A stretch of 42,497 nucleotides of DNA from Hugenholtzia roseola DSM 9546 (GCF_000422585.1 NZ_KE383887.1:75807-118303), one strand, 5' to 3'. Positions 16,930 to 25,540 are shown, counted from the stretch's first letter. Notes: generated by a model from the sequence alone, not told the origin. Made by a program: numbers and translations.

Positions 16930-18081
16930 TTATTTTAAAATGGCACGCGAGATAACTAATTTCTGAATTTCGCTTGTCCCCTCGCCGATAGTGCAGAGTT
17001 TGGCATCACGATAATATTTTTCTACGGGAAAATCTTTCGTATAACCATAACCGCCAAAAATCTGGACAGCTTCATTGGCTACTTTCACTGAAATTTCGGA
17101 AGCGTAATATTTTGCCATCGCCGATTCTTTATTGACATTCAAACCACGATTTTTCATATCCGCTGCCTGATACGTGAGAAGTTTGGCAGCCTCGATGTCG
17201 GTAGCCATTTCTGCTAATTTAAAGCTAATTGCCTGAAAATTAGAAATAGGCTGATTAAATTGCTGACGCTCTTTCGAGTATTGAAGGGCATGCTGATACG
17301 CGCCCATAGCAATTCCCAAACTAAGGGCGGCGATAGAAATTCTGCCTCCATCTAAAACTTTGAGAGCCTGCACAAAGCCATCGCCTACTTTGCCCAAGAT
17401 GTTGTCTTTATGCACGCGGCAGTCTTGGAAAATAAGCTCGGTAGTTTCCGAAAGGCGCATGCCCAACTTGTCTTCTTTCCTACCTGCTGAAAAGCCCGCT
17501 GTGCCTTTTTCTATCACAAAAGCCGTCATGCCGCGCGAATCGCCTACCTCGCCTGTGCGAACAATGACTACGGCGATATTGCCACTTTTGCCATGCGTAA
17601 TAAAGTTTTTTGCGCCATTGATGACCCAATAGTCGCCATCTTGTACGGCGGTGGTGCGCATATTGCCTGCGTCAGAGCCTGTATTGGCTTCGGTGAGTCC
17701 CCAAGCTCCAATCCATTCGCCTGTGGCTAATTTGGGAAGCCAACGCCTTTTTTGCTCCTCATTGCCAAATTGTAGGATATGTCCTGTGCAAAGGGAGTTG
17801 TGTGCCGCCATAGAAAGGGCTATCGAGGGGTCGATAACGGCTAATTCTGCTATTGCCGTAACGTATTCGTGATAGCCAAAGCCGCTGCCGTTGTACTCAT
17901 TTGGCACAAGTACGCCCAGAAGCCCTAAATTGCCCAGCTCTTTCATGACCTCGATAGGAAAATACTGCTCGTCATCCCACTTATTGCGATGTGGAGTGAT
18001 GTGTTTTTCGCCAAAGTCGCGTACCATTTGCGCAATCATAGCCTGCGTTTCGGCGGTCGTGTTGGGTGCGATTACTGCCAT
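16930..18081 (-). CDS. Acyl-CoA dehydrogenase
   Basis: 383 residues from ATG 18081 (MAVIAPNTTAETQAM), the usual length; the frame stays open to 18201 but that stretch contains the promoter and is not family-like. Visible hallmarks: N-terminal helical domain with FPIEVMKELGNLGLLG, the FAD/substrate motif AWGLTEANTGSDAGNM, WVINGAKNFITHG, the flavin-binding GGRISIAALSLGIAMGAY, and the C-terminal QIFGGYGYTKDFPVEKYYRD and IGEGTSEIQKLVISR, with the catalytic Glu in EGTSE. It is the short-chain/isovaleryl-type group: FAD-dependent alpha,beta-desaturation of acyl-CoA with electrons passed to ETF. Substrate chain length cannot be fixed. Single-gene unit with its own promoter and terminator. Confidence 0.92.
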   Translation of the reverse strand: MAVIAPNTTAETQAMIAQMVRDFGEKHITPHRNKWDDEQYFPIEVMKELGNLGLLGVLVPNEYNGSGFGYHEYVTAIAELAVIDPSIALSMAAHNSLCTGHILQFGNEEQKRRWLPKLATGEWIGAWGLTEANTGSDAGNMRTTAVQDGDYWVINGAKNFITHGKSGNIAVVIVRTGEVGDSRGMTAFVIEKGTAGFSAGRKEDKLGMRLSETTELIFQDCRVHKDNILGKVGDGFVQALKVLDGGRISIAALSLGIAMGAYQHALQYSKERQQFNQPISNFQAISFKLAEMATDIEAAKLLTYQAADMKNRGLNVNKESAMAKYYASEISVKVANEAVQIFGGYGYTKDFPVEKYYRDAKLCTIGEGTSEIQKLVISRAILK

Positions 18082-18169
18082 AGTTTTATGGGTTGTGTTC
18101 TCTATTGTATAAAGCCTTTTGTGAGCGATAAAGTTATGAAAACTTTGCGGATTTCGAAAAAATGCACCC

Positions 18170-18201
18170 CGAAGATACCTAAAAATAGGGGCAGACATCA
18201 A
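18170..18201 (-). promoter_or_regulatory. Bacteroidota-type promoter for acyl-CoA dehydrogenase
   Basis: On the minus strand TTG (18201-18199), 21-base spacer, TATCTTCG (18177-18170), one mismatch to TAnnTTTG. Predicts a leader of about 80 bases. Confidence 0.6.
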
Positions 18202-18225
18202 AAAAATAGACCCGAAGCCTTAAAA

Positions 18226-18275
18226 AAGCAAAGCATTTCTTAGTAGTGGCTAAACTACCCAGAAATGCTTTTGCT
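18226..18275. other. Long hairpin in the divergent spacer
   Basis: AAAGCAAAGCATTTCT at 18225-18240 pairs with AGAAATGCTTTTGCT at 18261-18275 (one bulge), leaving a 20-base loop that itself contains GTAGT/ACTAC. A-rich on one side and T-poor on the other, so not a clear terminator. Confidence 0.5.
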
Positions 18276-18612
18276 CTTATTTGTGTGTGTTGTGTGTTGG
18301 GTGGGTCGAAAGGTATTGAATCTGGATTTTCAAAAGCACTTTCGGATAAGCAAAGTATTGGCATTTTTATGGACTTCAAATAGCAAATACTTCACTTCTT
18401 GGATTTGGGATTTCAAAACAAATATCAACCTAAAACTAAATTCAACTCAAATGGAGTGTAGAATTTGAAAGCAGGGCAGGTTTCCGACTTAAAAGTTTTT
18501 CCCTACTTGTAGGGATTCTTTCAAACGGTTAGGGCTTCTTTTTCGTAAAAAGAAAAACCTAGTTAGAAAGGCTTTCTCAAAAGCGGAGCAGGTGGAGATT
18601 TATCCAAGTTTC

Positions 18613-18643
18613 TTGCTTACTTTCAAGGTTTTACCTATCTTTG
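18613..18643 (+). promoter_or_regulatory. Near-perfect promoter far upstream of the AraC-family gene
   Basis: TTG (18613-18615), 20-base spacer, TATCTTTG (18636-18643), an exact match to the Bacteroidota pattern. The next real gene starts 410 bases later at 19053, so the transcript has a long leader or encodes something small. Confidence 0.65.
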
Positions 18644-18675
18644 CCGAATCTTCTACTAAGTGTTATTTCAACTTT

Positions 18676-18738
18676 ATGCGTAGCGGCTACAAAAGAGCTA
18701 CTTTCATAGGACTTAGCGAAGAACTGCTTGGCAGGTGA
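18676..18738 (+). CDS. Possible 20-residue leader peptide
   Basis: First ATG after the promoter at 18613, encoding MRSGYKRATFIGLSEELLGR and a TGA stop. Its position about 25 bases after the predicted start site suits a leader peptide or upstream ORF in the long leader of the regulator gene. Support is positional only; it may be chance. Confidence 0.25.
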   Translation: MRSGYKRATFIGLSEELLGR

Positions 18739-18836
18739 GGTTCTACAAAAGGTTGTGCGATTGCATCTTATTTGTATCCTCGAATCTTTTGCCGTTTTGA
18801 TACAGATGTGTGTTTGTGGCTTAAAAGGCGTTTCAA

Positions 18837-18868
18837 AGTCAAATATTACTTGAGTCAAATATTACTTG
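18837..18868 (+). repeat. Perfect 16-base tandem repeat, candidate operator
   Basis: AGTCAAATATTACTTG twice, back to back, 185 bases before the AraC-family gene. AraC-type regulators commonly bind direct repeats about two helical turns or less apart, so this is a candidate autoregulatory site; it could also be a simple duplication. Confidence 0.5.
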
Positions 18869-19052
18869 TCAAGCTAATTTCTAAGCCCAAAACTTTTTTC
18901 TGTTGTGCGAAATTCTACAATACAAAGTTACGGCGGCTAAGTAGGAAAAAATTATACAAAACTATCAATTTGCAGCGTAGGGCAAAAAAAAATGATACAA
19001 TTCTCTATTTTCTGCCTTGTAGGGGCAGGGCAGAGCTAAAAACGAGGAAAAA

Positions 19053-19961
19053 ATGAAAAGGCAGGTAGAAAAAGTATCGATGGGGCAGCGTTATCGTGTG
19101 GGCGAAATCGCGCTTAGTGTGGGTGTGGGGCAGCAGGGCTATGCGCGTCAGCACGATTTGAAAAGTTCGCAGGCGCAGCTTGTGAGTGTGCTGTCGGGCA
19201 AAATTTCTTGTGGCGATTCGCCTTACGAGGAGATGGTCTTGTGTGCAGGCGAGTCTATCGTGATGCCGCCTACTCAAAATTTCACGTTTAGGTATGCGCC
19301 GCAGGAGGAGAGCAAAGTGCTTGCGCTGGAAGTACCGATAGAAATTGTAAATGATATTTTATTTCAATTTAATCAATACTGCCCTTTTCCGATACAAAGA
19401 AACAAAAAATGGCAATTTGGCAAACAGCCCATTCATATCTCGAATGATAGCAAGGTAAAGCAAGCACTACAAAGATTGCAAGACTACTTTTTAGAAGAAA
19501 GTTATGCCCAAGAAGTATTTATAGATTTGGCAATTAAAGAATTATTTTTAAGAATTTTACAATCAGATGCACGCGATTTGGCACAACAAAAACGCCAAGA
19601 AATACAAGAAAGCGGCACAGAGGCGATAGAAAAAGTATTGCAGTATATCCGTCAGAATATTCACGAACCCATTAGCGTAGAACAACTTAGCCAAATTGCC
19701 TGCATGAGTCAGGCAGCTTTTTTTCGCGCCTTTAAAGAGTATTTGAATATGTCGCCCATAGACTATATCAACCGCGAGCGCGTCAATTTTGCCAAACAGC
19801 AACTTATAGATTTTTCAAAATCTGTAACCGATATTTGTTACGAATTAGGCTACAATCACATGACTTATTTTATCCGCGTCTTCAAAAAATACGAAGGCAT
19901 CACGCCCAAACAGTTTCAAAAGCAGTTTTATCAAAAAACAGACAAAGACCCAAAAGCCTAA
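19053..19961 (+). CDS. AraC-family transcriptional regulator
   Basis: 302 residues. The N-terminal half (about 20-180) is a cupin-like sensing domain with SVLSGKISCGDSPYEEMVL, GESIVMPPTQNFTFRY. The C-terminal half is a double helix-turn-helix: first HTH in ISVEQLSQIACMSQAAFFRA, then FKEYLNMSPIDYINRERV, second HTH in SVTDICYELGYNHMTYFIRV, ending FKKYEGITPKQFQKQF. This is the complete AraC/XylS signature. The N-terminal type resembles AraC_N (PF06719) regulators. The ligand is unknown. No divergent catabolic operon is adjacent, and the long leader with a tandem repeat suggests autoregulation. Confidence 0.9.
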   Translation: MKRQVEKVSMGQRYRVGEIALSVGVGQQGYARQHDLKSSQAQLVSVLSGKISCGDSPYEEMVLCAGESIVMPPTQNFTFRYAPQEESKVLALEVPIEIVNDILFQFNQYCPFPIQRNKKWQFGKQPIHISNDSKVKQALQRLQDYFLEESYAQEVFIDLAIKELFLRILQSDARDLAQQKRQEIQESGTEAIEKVLQYIRQNIHEPISVEQLSQIACMSQAAFFRAFKEYLNMSPIDYINRERVNFAKQQLIDFSKSVTDICYELGYNHMTYFIRVFKKYEGITPKQFQKQFYQKTDKDPKA

Positions 19962-20132
19962 ATAGCCTCTTATTTGTGGGGAAGCGAAAATAAACTTAGA
20001 AAGTTTTTCGCAGACGACCAAATTTTTCTACACCTTTCTGTATGCACTATATTGGAATGGATAAGGCGTAGAATAAGACTAATAAGGGGTACAGTAAATG
20101 TCTACACTTAGTATTATAACTTATTAATGTTT

Positions 20133-20849
20133 TTATATTTTAATTATTATAAATTCTATTCTTTCTCTTTTTTTACGGGGGATGGGGGTTGCTGATGGAA
20201 ACATATTACCTGTTTGCGAATTTCTGCGAAATTGTTTACGCGAAACAACGTGTATAAGAATATACTTTTGTCCCTCTTTATCCAAGAATCCTGAATATAC
20301 TCTATTTGATTTCTTAGCCCTTTCAAAAAATAAAAGAGCTTTGTTATTTATTTTATCTTTTTTTTCAAGATAATTAATGTACAAATCATCAGTATTAAAA
20401 TTATACAACATTAAGTTTTCATTTTTTTTATATTCAAGATACTCTTTTTATTTTTCTAAATAAAATAACATCCAATGAGTTTCCATTATTTTCTTTTCAT
20501 TAATTATGTTTTCACATTTTAATATATCTCTATTTAAAACATTAGAATAATAATAATGTTGTGTTAATAAAAATATTACTGTATCTACTTTTGGATTTTC
20601 TCTTAAAAGTATGCTGTATGTAGTGTCTAATTTTTGAGCGTATTTTATATACTTTTTTTGAAATTTATCAGGGCTAATAAGTTCAAGTATTCTATAATTT
20701 AAAGAATCAGTTGTGATTACGATATTATTATTAATTAATTTATCTATATGTATACTATTTTTAATTTGACTTTCATTTTGAGAAAAACAATTTAAATAGT
20801 TAAAAAATAAAACTAAATAAATTATTGTTTTTGTATATATTTTTTTCAT
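20133..20849 (-). pseudogene. Secreted protein paralogue broken by an in-frame stop
   Basis: From ATG 20849 (MKKIYTKTIIYLVLFFNYLN..CFSQNES, a signal peptide) the frame runs to a TAA at 20448-20450, then continues in the same frame to a natural stop at 20133. Joined, the two parts align along their whole length with the intact neighbour at 20937-21647: shared CFSQNES, DSLxYR, KYxKYAQxLDT, KCENII, RAKKSxRVYxGxxDxEGQKYxLxHxV and a closing xIxIKI. A single nonsense change therefore explains the break; translation could restart at an ATG at 20411. The region is strongly AT-rich. Function unknown; no known domain recognised. A sequencing error or programmed readthrough is possible. Confidence 0.7.
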
Positions 20850-20936
20850 TTTATGTGTTTTTGAGTTAGTTTTGTTAAAAATGTGTTTATTGCATTGCTC
20901 CAAGAAAATGTTGTTGTGTGCCATTACTGTACTGTG

Positions 20937-21647
20937 TTATATCTTAATCAACATATACTCTAATGGTTCTTTTCTAGTAAAAGGTGAATAAAACAGGCTA
21001 CTTGTTTTAGGTCTTTTGCGGAATACTTTAAGAGCTACTATATGTACAAGAACGTACTTTTGCCCCTCTTCGTCTATATAGCCATAATATACTCTAACTG
21101 ATTTTTTTGCTCTTCGTAAAAAGCCAATTATCCTCTTTTTTATACTTTTGTTACTTTCGTTTCTTTTGAAAGTTTTGGTAGTGTGATTAAAATAAAATTT
21201 TGATGGAGTTGTCCAATTATCAATATTTTCTGGATATACTGCATAAGGTTTATATTTTAGTAATGTATAAAATGTTATATAGTATATATTTTTTATCTTT
21301 TGTTTTTTGATTATATTCTCACATTTTGAAATTATAGAGTCTGTTATCTCAAATGAATAGTAAAATAGGATTGTACTTTTAGTATAATCATGTCCCTCCC
21401 CTATCGTATCTAAACTTTGAGCATATTTGACATATTCTTTTTTAAACATTGCCAATGAACTATAATACTTGGATTGTCTATATCCTAAGGAGTCATCTGT
21501 AATTATGATACGTCTATCGGTTTTTTTATTGACAGGCGTGTCATTTTTACTATGACTTTCATTCTGACTAAAACAATAAAACGATAAAAAAAACATAGCA
21601 AAAAAAAGATTTATTTTTTTATTATTAAATAATTTGAGTATATCCAT
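20937..21647 (-). CDS. Small secreted protein of unknown function, intact paralogue
   Basis: 236 residues with a signal peptide (KINLFFAMFFLSFYCFSQ). The mature part is Lys/Tyr/Ile-rich, with DDSLGYRQSKYYSSLAMFKK, KCENIIKKQK, and a conserved C-terminal core RRAKKSVRVYYGYIDEEGQK followed by hydrophobic strands YVLVHIVAL, ending EYMLIKI. Likely periplasmic or exported. The downstream gene (20133-20849) is a paralogue, so this is a tandem duplication; 87 bases separate this stop from the next ATG. Base composition is much more AT-rich than neighbours, suggesting acquisition by transfer. A TATCTTGC box lies about 100 bases upstream. No function can be assigned. Confidence 0.65.
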   Translation of the reverse strand: MDILKLFNNKKINLFFAMFFLSFYCFSQNESHSKNDTPVNKKTDRRIIITDDSLGYRQSKYYSSLAMFKKEYVKYAQSLDTIGEGHDYTKSTILFYYSFEITDSIISKCENIIKKQKIKNIYYITFYTLLKYKPYAVYPENIDNWTTPSKFYFNHTTKTFKRNESNKSIKKRIIGFLRRAKKSVRVYYGYIDEEGQKYVLVHIVALKVFRKRPKTSSLFYSPFTRKEPLEYMLIKI

Positions 21648-21809
21648 TTTCTTGTAAAGAATTAACTTCGTTTTGGGTTATATTTTATCCTTATTGTGTG
21701 TAATCTTTGACTATACCCTATCAATAAGGCAAATCTTGGATTTGCGTCGCAAGATACTACAAAAATAGCAAAAAAAAGTGCAATAGAAAACAAAACCTAA
21801 CAATCAAAC

Positions 21810-23780
21810 TTAGGCTTGCTTTCTATCGCCCAAGCGCAGTTTTAGCTCTCTTAGGTTTCGCTCCTTTTCTTGTAGGCGGGTTTCGAGTTCGATAATCTTG
21901 ACTTCTTGTTGGGTTTGAATGATTTGCAGGGCTTCGCTTTGTGCCATGAGTTGCTCGCGTGTGGTTTCGTATTGGTACAAAAGGGTCGCCATTTGCTGGT
22001 ACTGCTGCTTTTCTTCGGTAATATCCGAACAGAGGCAAACGGTTTTTTCTAAGTTTCCGTTTTCGTCAAATTCGGGAAAATAATAGGCGCGTAGCCAAAG
22101 CACCGAACCGTCTTTTTTCTTGCGCCTGACATCTTGCTCAAAATAGCGGGCTTGGTCTAACTTCTGGCGCAACTTTTCATACGAACCCTCTTTCTGTACA
22201 TCGTCGGGTACGTAGAAAGTGTGCAACTGCCCGACGGCTTCATCGTAGTCGTAGCCCGTAACCTGACAAAATTTTTCATTCACATACACAATACGCGCCT
22301 GTGCGCTAATTTCTACCACAATCGTATAAGTATCCATCGTATCCCTAAATTTGTGCAGGGCTTTATTGCTACGATAGGCTTCCTCTTGTGCATTTTTAAG
22401 TTTGAGCGTAACGGCTTGGGTTTCTTCTAAAAGGCGTTTGTTTTCTTCGTTGGCGATAATATTTTTCAATACCTCTGCCAAATTGTGCGCACTTCGCTCG
22501 GCAAAGTTGATGTAATGGGAAGGGATATTTTGAAAATAACCAATTTCTAAAACGCCCAAACATTCGTTTTGTGCCGTAAGCAGGGGTAGCAAAAGCAAAT
22601 TGCGGACGCTGGTTTTGCCCAATGCCGACTCTACGGTATGAAAATTTTGTGGCAAATTATTAAAATGCAGCGGTTTGAGGCGCAAGGCTGCCTCGCCTAC
22701 AATGCCCTCGCCCCAAGCAATGGTTAGTCCGTTTTCAAACTGTTCGTACTGTTTTTTATGATAGGCGTAGAGATTATTGAGGACAAGGTAAGGCTCTTTT
22801 TCACCTCCCTGCTGTTCTGGGGTTAGATTTTCTGGGTTTGTAGCCTCTCTGTAATGCGTCAGATAAATCGCGCCTACCTGCCCCTGTGTGTAGGAAACCA
22901 AAAAACTAAGCATCTTTTCGAGCAAATCTATTCTATCGTCTGCATTTTGCGCTAAAATTTCGCTGGCTTTGGCAAAACCTACATTAAAAAACTGCTCTTC
23001 CGACTCTAATTGCGCCGCTTTTCGCAAATTGTCGCGCATCTTTAAAAGTGCCTGCCCCAAAGAGTCGCCTGCTTCAAAATTGGCTTCTACTTCAAAATTT
23101 TCTTTGGCTATCTCCTCGGCAAAAGCAATGTTGCGCATACGGCTCTGCAAGCGGTTTTCGAAAAATAGCTTCATGCGAATACTCTGAATCGTATTTTTGC
23201 GAAGGTATAAAGCCCACCAAGCGCAGATAACGGCTTGTAATGCCGTCAGCCCTAAGTGTAGCCCCGTAACTAAGTAGGTATTTTCTTGATTGATAAAATT
23301 CAGAAAATAAATCTTCCAACTAATATCTTGAAAATCTAAGTAAAAATAGACCCCATGATGCGCAAAGGCGTACAAATTGAAAATCAGCGAAGGCAGCCAA
23401 TCTTCATACAAAATAAGTAGGGTCAGATAGACAAAATAGAGAAAATAAAGCTCGCTCAAACCCTCCATTTGGGCTACAAATTGCACCAAAAAATTCATCA
23501 ACACGAAGGCATAAAGCCCTCTGCTCCAAGTTGTACCACGCTTTTTCTGCCTTGCCCAAACTGCAATGCCCAAATTTAGCACCGCCGCCACTGCCAAGTA
23601 GGGCGAAATGGGGTTGTCTGAAAGGAGCATCAGCAAAAAGCCAAACAAAAACGATAAAAGGATAAAAATTTCTACAATGCTATCCGCTTTGAGGTAAATT
23701 TTTCGCAAATGCGACTCTATGACTTCGGGCGCAACGACAAAGTCTTCGAGATGTTCGGCGTGTTGGGCAGAAGGTGTCAT
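21810..23780 (-). CDS. Membrane GAF-PAS sensor protein without output domain
   Basis: 656 residues. N-terminal membrane part with about six hydrophobic helices (about 33-195, including FILLSFLFGFLLMLL and a closing CAWWALYL), a linker helix (200-255), a GAF domain (about 265-440, GAIYLTHYRE, EGIVGEAAL, NLLLLPLLTAQNECLGVLEI), a helical connector, a PAS/PAC domain (about 485-595, IVYVNEKFCQVTGYDYDEA, RRKKKDGSVLWLRAYYFP, GNLEKTVCLCSDITEEK) and a C-terminal coiled coil ending RELKLRLGDRKQA. There is no histidine kinase, GGDEF or phosphatase domain after the coiled coil and the ending is a natural stop. Such proteins probably pass signals to separate partners through the coiled coil. Ligand unknown. 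Confidence 0.82.
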   Translation of the reverse strand: MTPSAQHAEHLEDFVVAPEVIESHLRKIYLKADSIVEIFILLSFLFGFLLMLLSDNPISPYLAVAAVLNLGIAVWARQKKRGTTWSRGLYAFVLMNFLVQFVAQMEGLSELYFLYFVYLTLLILYEDWLPSLIFNLYAFAHHGVYFYLDFQDISWKIYFLNFINQENTYLVTGLHLGLTALQAVICAWWALYLRKNTIQSIRMKLFFENRLQSRMRNIAFAEEIAKENFEVEANFEAGDSLGQALLKMRDNLRKAAQLESEEQFFNVGFAKASEILAQNADDRIDLLEKMLSFLVSYTQGQVGAIYLTHYREATNPENLTPEQQGGEKEPYLVLNNLYAYHKKQYEQFENGLTIAWGEGIVGEAALRLKPLHFNNLPQNFHTVESALGKTSVRNLLLLPLLTAQNECLGVLEIGYFQNIPSHYINFAERSAHNLAEVLKNIIANEENKRLLEETQAVTLKLKNAQEEAYRSNKALHKFRDTMDTYTIVVEISAQARIVYVNEKFCQVTGYDYDEAVGQLHTFYVPDDVQKEGSYEKLRQKLDQARYFEQDVRRKKKDGSVLWLRAYYFPEFDENGNLEKTVCLCSDITEEKQQYQQMATLLYQYETTREQLMAQSEALQIIQTQQEVKIIELETRLQEKERNLRELKLRLGDRKQA

Positions 23781-23980
23781 GGCGATATTGGATAAGAGAT
23801 GTGTTTTAGGAATAGTAGCGACTCGAAGCCGTTTTTATCCCAACAAACGCAAGAAAAAGCCCAAAAACAAACCCTTTTAGACCAAAACCCCCATAGGCTC
23901 GATAAGTCTGCCTCTGCCTTCGATTTAGCAAAAAATGCCTTCTAATAGGTTTCAAAAAAGTGTAGTAGCGGCAGGAGAAA

Positions 23981-24110
23981 GTTCTAAAAATTAGGTGCAA
24001 AGGTAGGGACAAGACACTGCCTTTTCCGCAGTGAGATTGAAATAAAAAGGGTTTTCAGACCCAAAAACAGTGTTCATGCCAAATTTTATTTGGTTCTAAA
24101 TTTGAAAATG
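23981..24110 (+). repeat. MITE-like repeat, ends lost
   Basis: GTTCTAAAAATTAGGTGCAA, GTAGGGACAAGACACTGCC, GAGATTGAAATAAAAAGGG, TTTCAGACCC and CAAATTTTATTTGGTTC occur in family order. The leftmost bases and the right terminal repeat are missing. Confidence 0.65.
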
Positions 24111-24152
24111 TGAGTTTTTTCGAACCCAATCCTGCACCAGCAGCAGGGCATA

Positions 24153-24194
24153 AAAAAGACCCTATCGGGCGCAAGCCGCCAATAGGGTCTTTTT
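24153..24194 (-). terminator. Terminator after nusA
   Basis: AAAAAGACCCTAT pairs with ATAGGGTCTTTTT around a 16-base loop that holds GGCG/CGCC; T-tract on both strands. It lies 22 bases after the nusA stop and ends the rimP-nusA unit. Confidence 0.9.
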
Positions 24195-24215
24195 GGTTTT
24201 TCTATAATCAAAAGG

Positions 24216-25463
24216 CTATTCAAATTCTTTGCGCAAAATTTCTAAGACGAAATCTATCGTTTCCTCCTCCAAATCTACGCGGCGCACTAAGTCTTCACGC
24301 GGACATTCCAAGACGCTTTTGGCAGTATCGAAGCCCACTTTGTGAAACTCCTCGATAATCCAATCATCTACGGCATCTTTAAATTCTGACAAATCTACGT
24401 CTTCTTCGTCTTCGTTATTGAGCGATTCCTCTCTGAAAACGTCAATTTCCATGCCTACTAATTTGCCTGCCAAGCGAATATTTTGCCCATTCTTACCAAT
24501 GGCGAGCGAAATTTGGTCGCGTTTGAGATAAGCCGAAATGCGGTTGCTTTCGTTATCGATGGTCATGGTCGTAACCTTAGCAGGTGCTAAGGCGCGTGCT
24601 ACGAAAAGTTCTAAGTTGTCGGTGAAGTTGATGACATCGATGTTTTCGTTGTTGAGTTCGCGCACAATGGGGTAGATGCGCGAGCCACGCATGCCCACAC
24701 AAGAGCCAACGGGGTCGATGCGGTCGTCGTAAGATTCTACGGCAACTTTGGCACGCTCACCGGGTTCGCGCACAATGCGGCGAATGGAAATCACGCCATC
24801 ATACACTTCGGGAATTTCTTTTTCGAAGAGCCTTTCCAAAAATTTTGGCGAGGTGCGCGAAAGGATAATCTTAGGATTGCCATTCTGCATATCTACTTTA
24901 TGGACAACCGCCCGAACCGTATCGCCTTTGTAGAAATGGTCTTTCGGAATTTGCTCGCCTCTGGGCAGCACAAGTTCCTTTCCTTCGGCATCATGCAAGA
25001 CCAACTCCCTTCTTAGGGCTTGATAGACCTCACAGGTTACCATCTCGCCTACCATATCTTTATACTTTTGGTACAAAAGGTCTTTTTCCAAATCGCGCAC
25101 CTTTTGGATAAGCGTTTGGCGTGCCGTCTGCACCATTCTACGCCCAAAATCTTCTATCTTGATAGCTTGTGCAAAGTCTTCGCCTACTTCGAAGTCGGCT
25201 TCAATCTTGCGGGCTTGGTTCAATTTGATGTGTAAATCTTCGTTAAATTCGGGGTCGTTGTCATCTACAATTTTGAGATAACGCCAAATCTCTAAATCCC
25301 CTTTGTCGGGGTTGATGATAACGTCGAAGTTTTCATCAGAGTTAAACTTTTTGCGAATCAGGGTGCGAAAGACATCTTCTAAGATGCGGATAATCGTTGC
25401 GCGGTCGATTCTTTTCTTGCTTGCAAAATCTGCAAAGGATTCAATCAGTTCGTTCGTTTCCAT
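24216..25463 (-). CDS. nusA: Transcription termination/antitermination factor NusA
   Basis: 415 residues. N-terminal RNA-polymerase-binding domain (about 1-125: ELIESFADFASKKRIDRATI, EDVFRTLIRKKF, DLEIWRYLKIV), S1 domain (about 135-200, MVTCEVYQALRRELVL, IPKDHFYKGDTVRAVV), KH1 (PKFLERLFEKEIPEVYDGVI, VGSCVGMRGSRI) and KH2 (ISLAIGKNGQNIRLAGKL). The acidic repeats of E. coli NusA are absent apart from a short C-terminal acidic stretch (NNEDEEDVDLSEF), normal for the phylum. NusA binds RNA polymerase and nascent RNA and controls pausing and intrinsic termination. It follows rimP by 77 bases. The usual third gene infB is not present; a strong terminator follows instead. Confidence 0.96.
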   Translation of the reverse strand: METNELIESFADFASKKRIDRATIIRILEDVFRTLIRKKFNSDENFDVIINPDKGDLEIWRYLKIVDDNDPEFNEDLHIKLNQARKIEADFEVGEDFAQAIKIEDFGRRMVQTARQTLIQKVRDLEKDLLYQKYKDMVGEMVTCEVYQALRRELVLHDAEGKELVLPRGEQIPKDHFYKGDTVRAVVHKVDMQNGNPKIILSRTSPKFLERLFEKEIPEVYDGVISIRRIVREPGERAKVAVESYDDRIDPVGSCVGMRGSRIYPIVRELNNENIDVINFTDNLELFVARALAPAKVTTMTIDNESNRISAYLKRDQISLAIGKNGQNIRLAGKLVGMEIDVFREESLNNEDEEDVDLSEFKDAVDDWIIEEFHKVGFDTAKSVLECPREDLVRRVDLEEETIDFVLEILRKEFE

Positions 25464-25540
25464 ATTGAGAGAGAAAATGATATAGAAAGTGAGATATTTT
25501 CAAAATTGGTACGTTCGCTGTGTTCAAAGGGGCAAAAAGG

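Larger units (their letters stand above)
18082..19052. other. 970-base gene-poor region with regulatory signals
   Basis: No convincing protein gene of normal composition. It holds the minus-strand dehydrogenase promoter (18170-18201), a long hairpin (18226-18275), a plus-strand promoter (18613-18643), a 20-codon mini-ORF (18676-18738) and a 16-base tandem repeat (18837-18868). The stretch 18276-18600 shows nothing else recognisable. Confidence 0.6.
23781..24215. other. Gene-free spacer between GAF-PAS gene and nusA
   Basis: Contains a copy of the MITE-like repeat (23981-24110) and the nusA terminator (24153-24194). The remaining 200 bases before the GAF-PAS start show no clear promoter. Confidence 0.6.

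Noticed and set aside
18772-19056. 94-codon plus-strand frame that overlaps the AraC-family start by ATGA
   Set aside because: Starts at a TTG, is very rich in Lys, Arg and Phe, has no family look and crosses the tandem repeat; overlap is probably chance.
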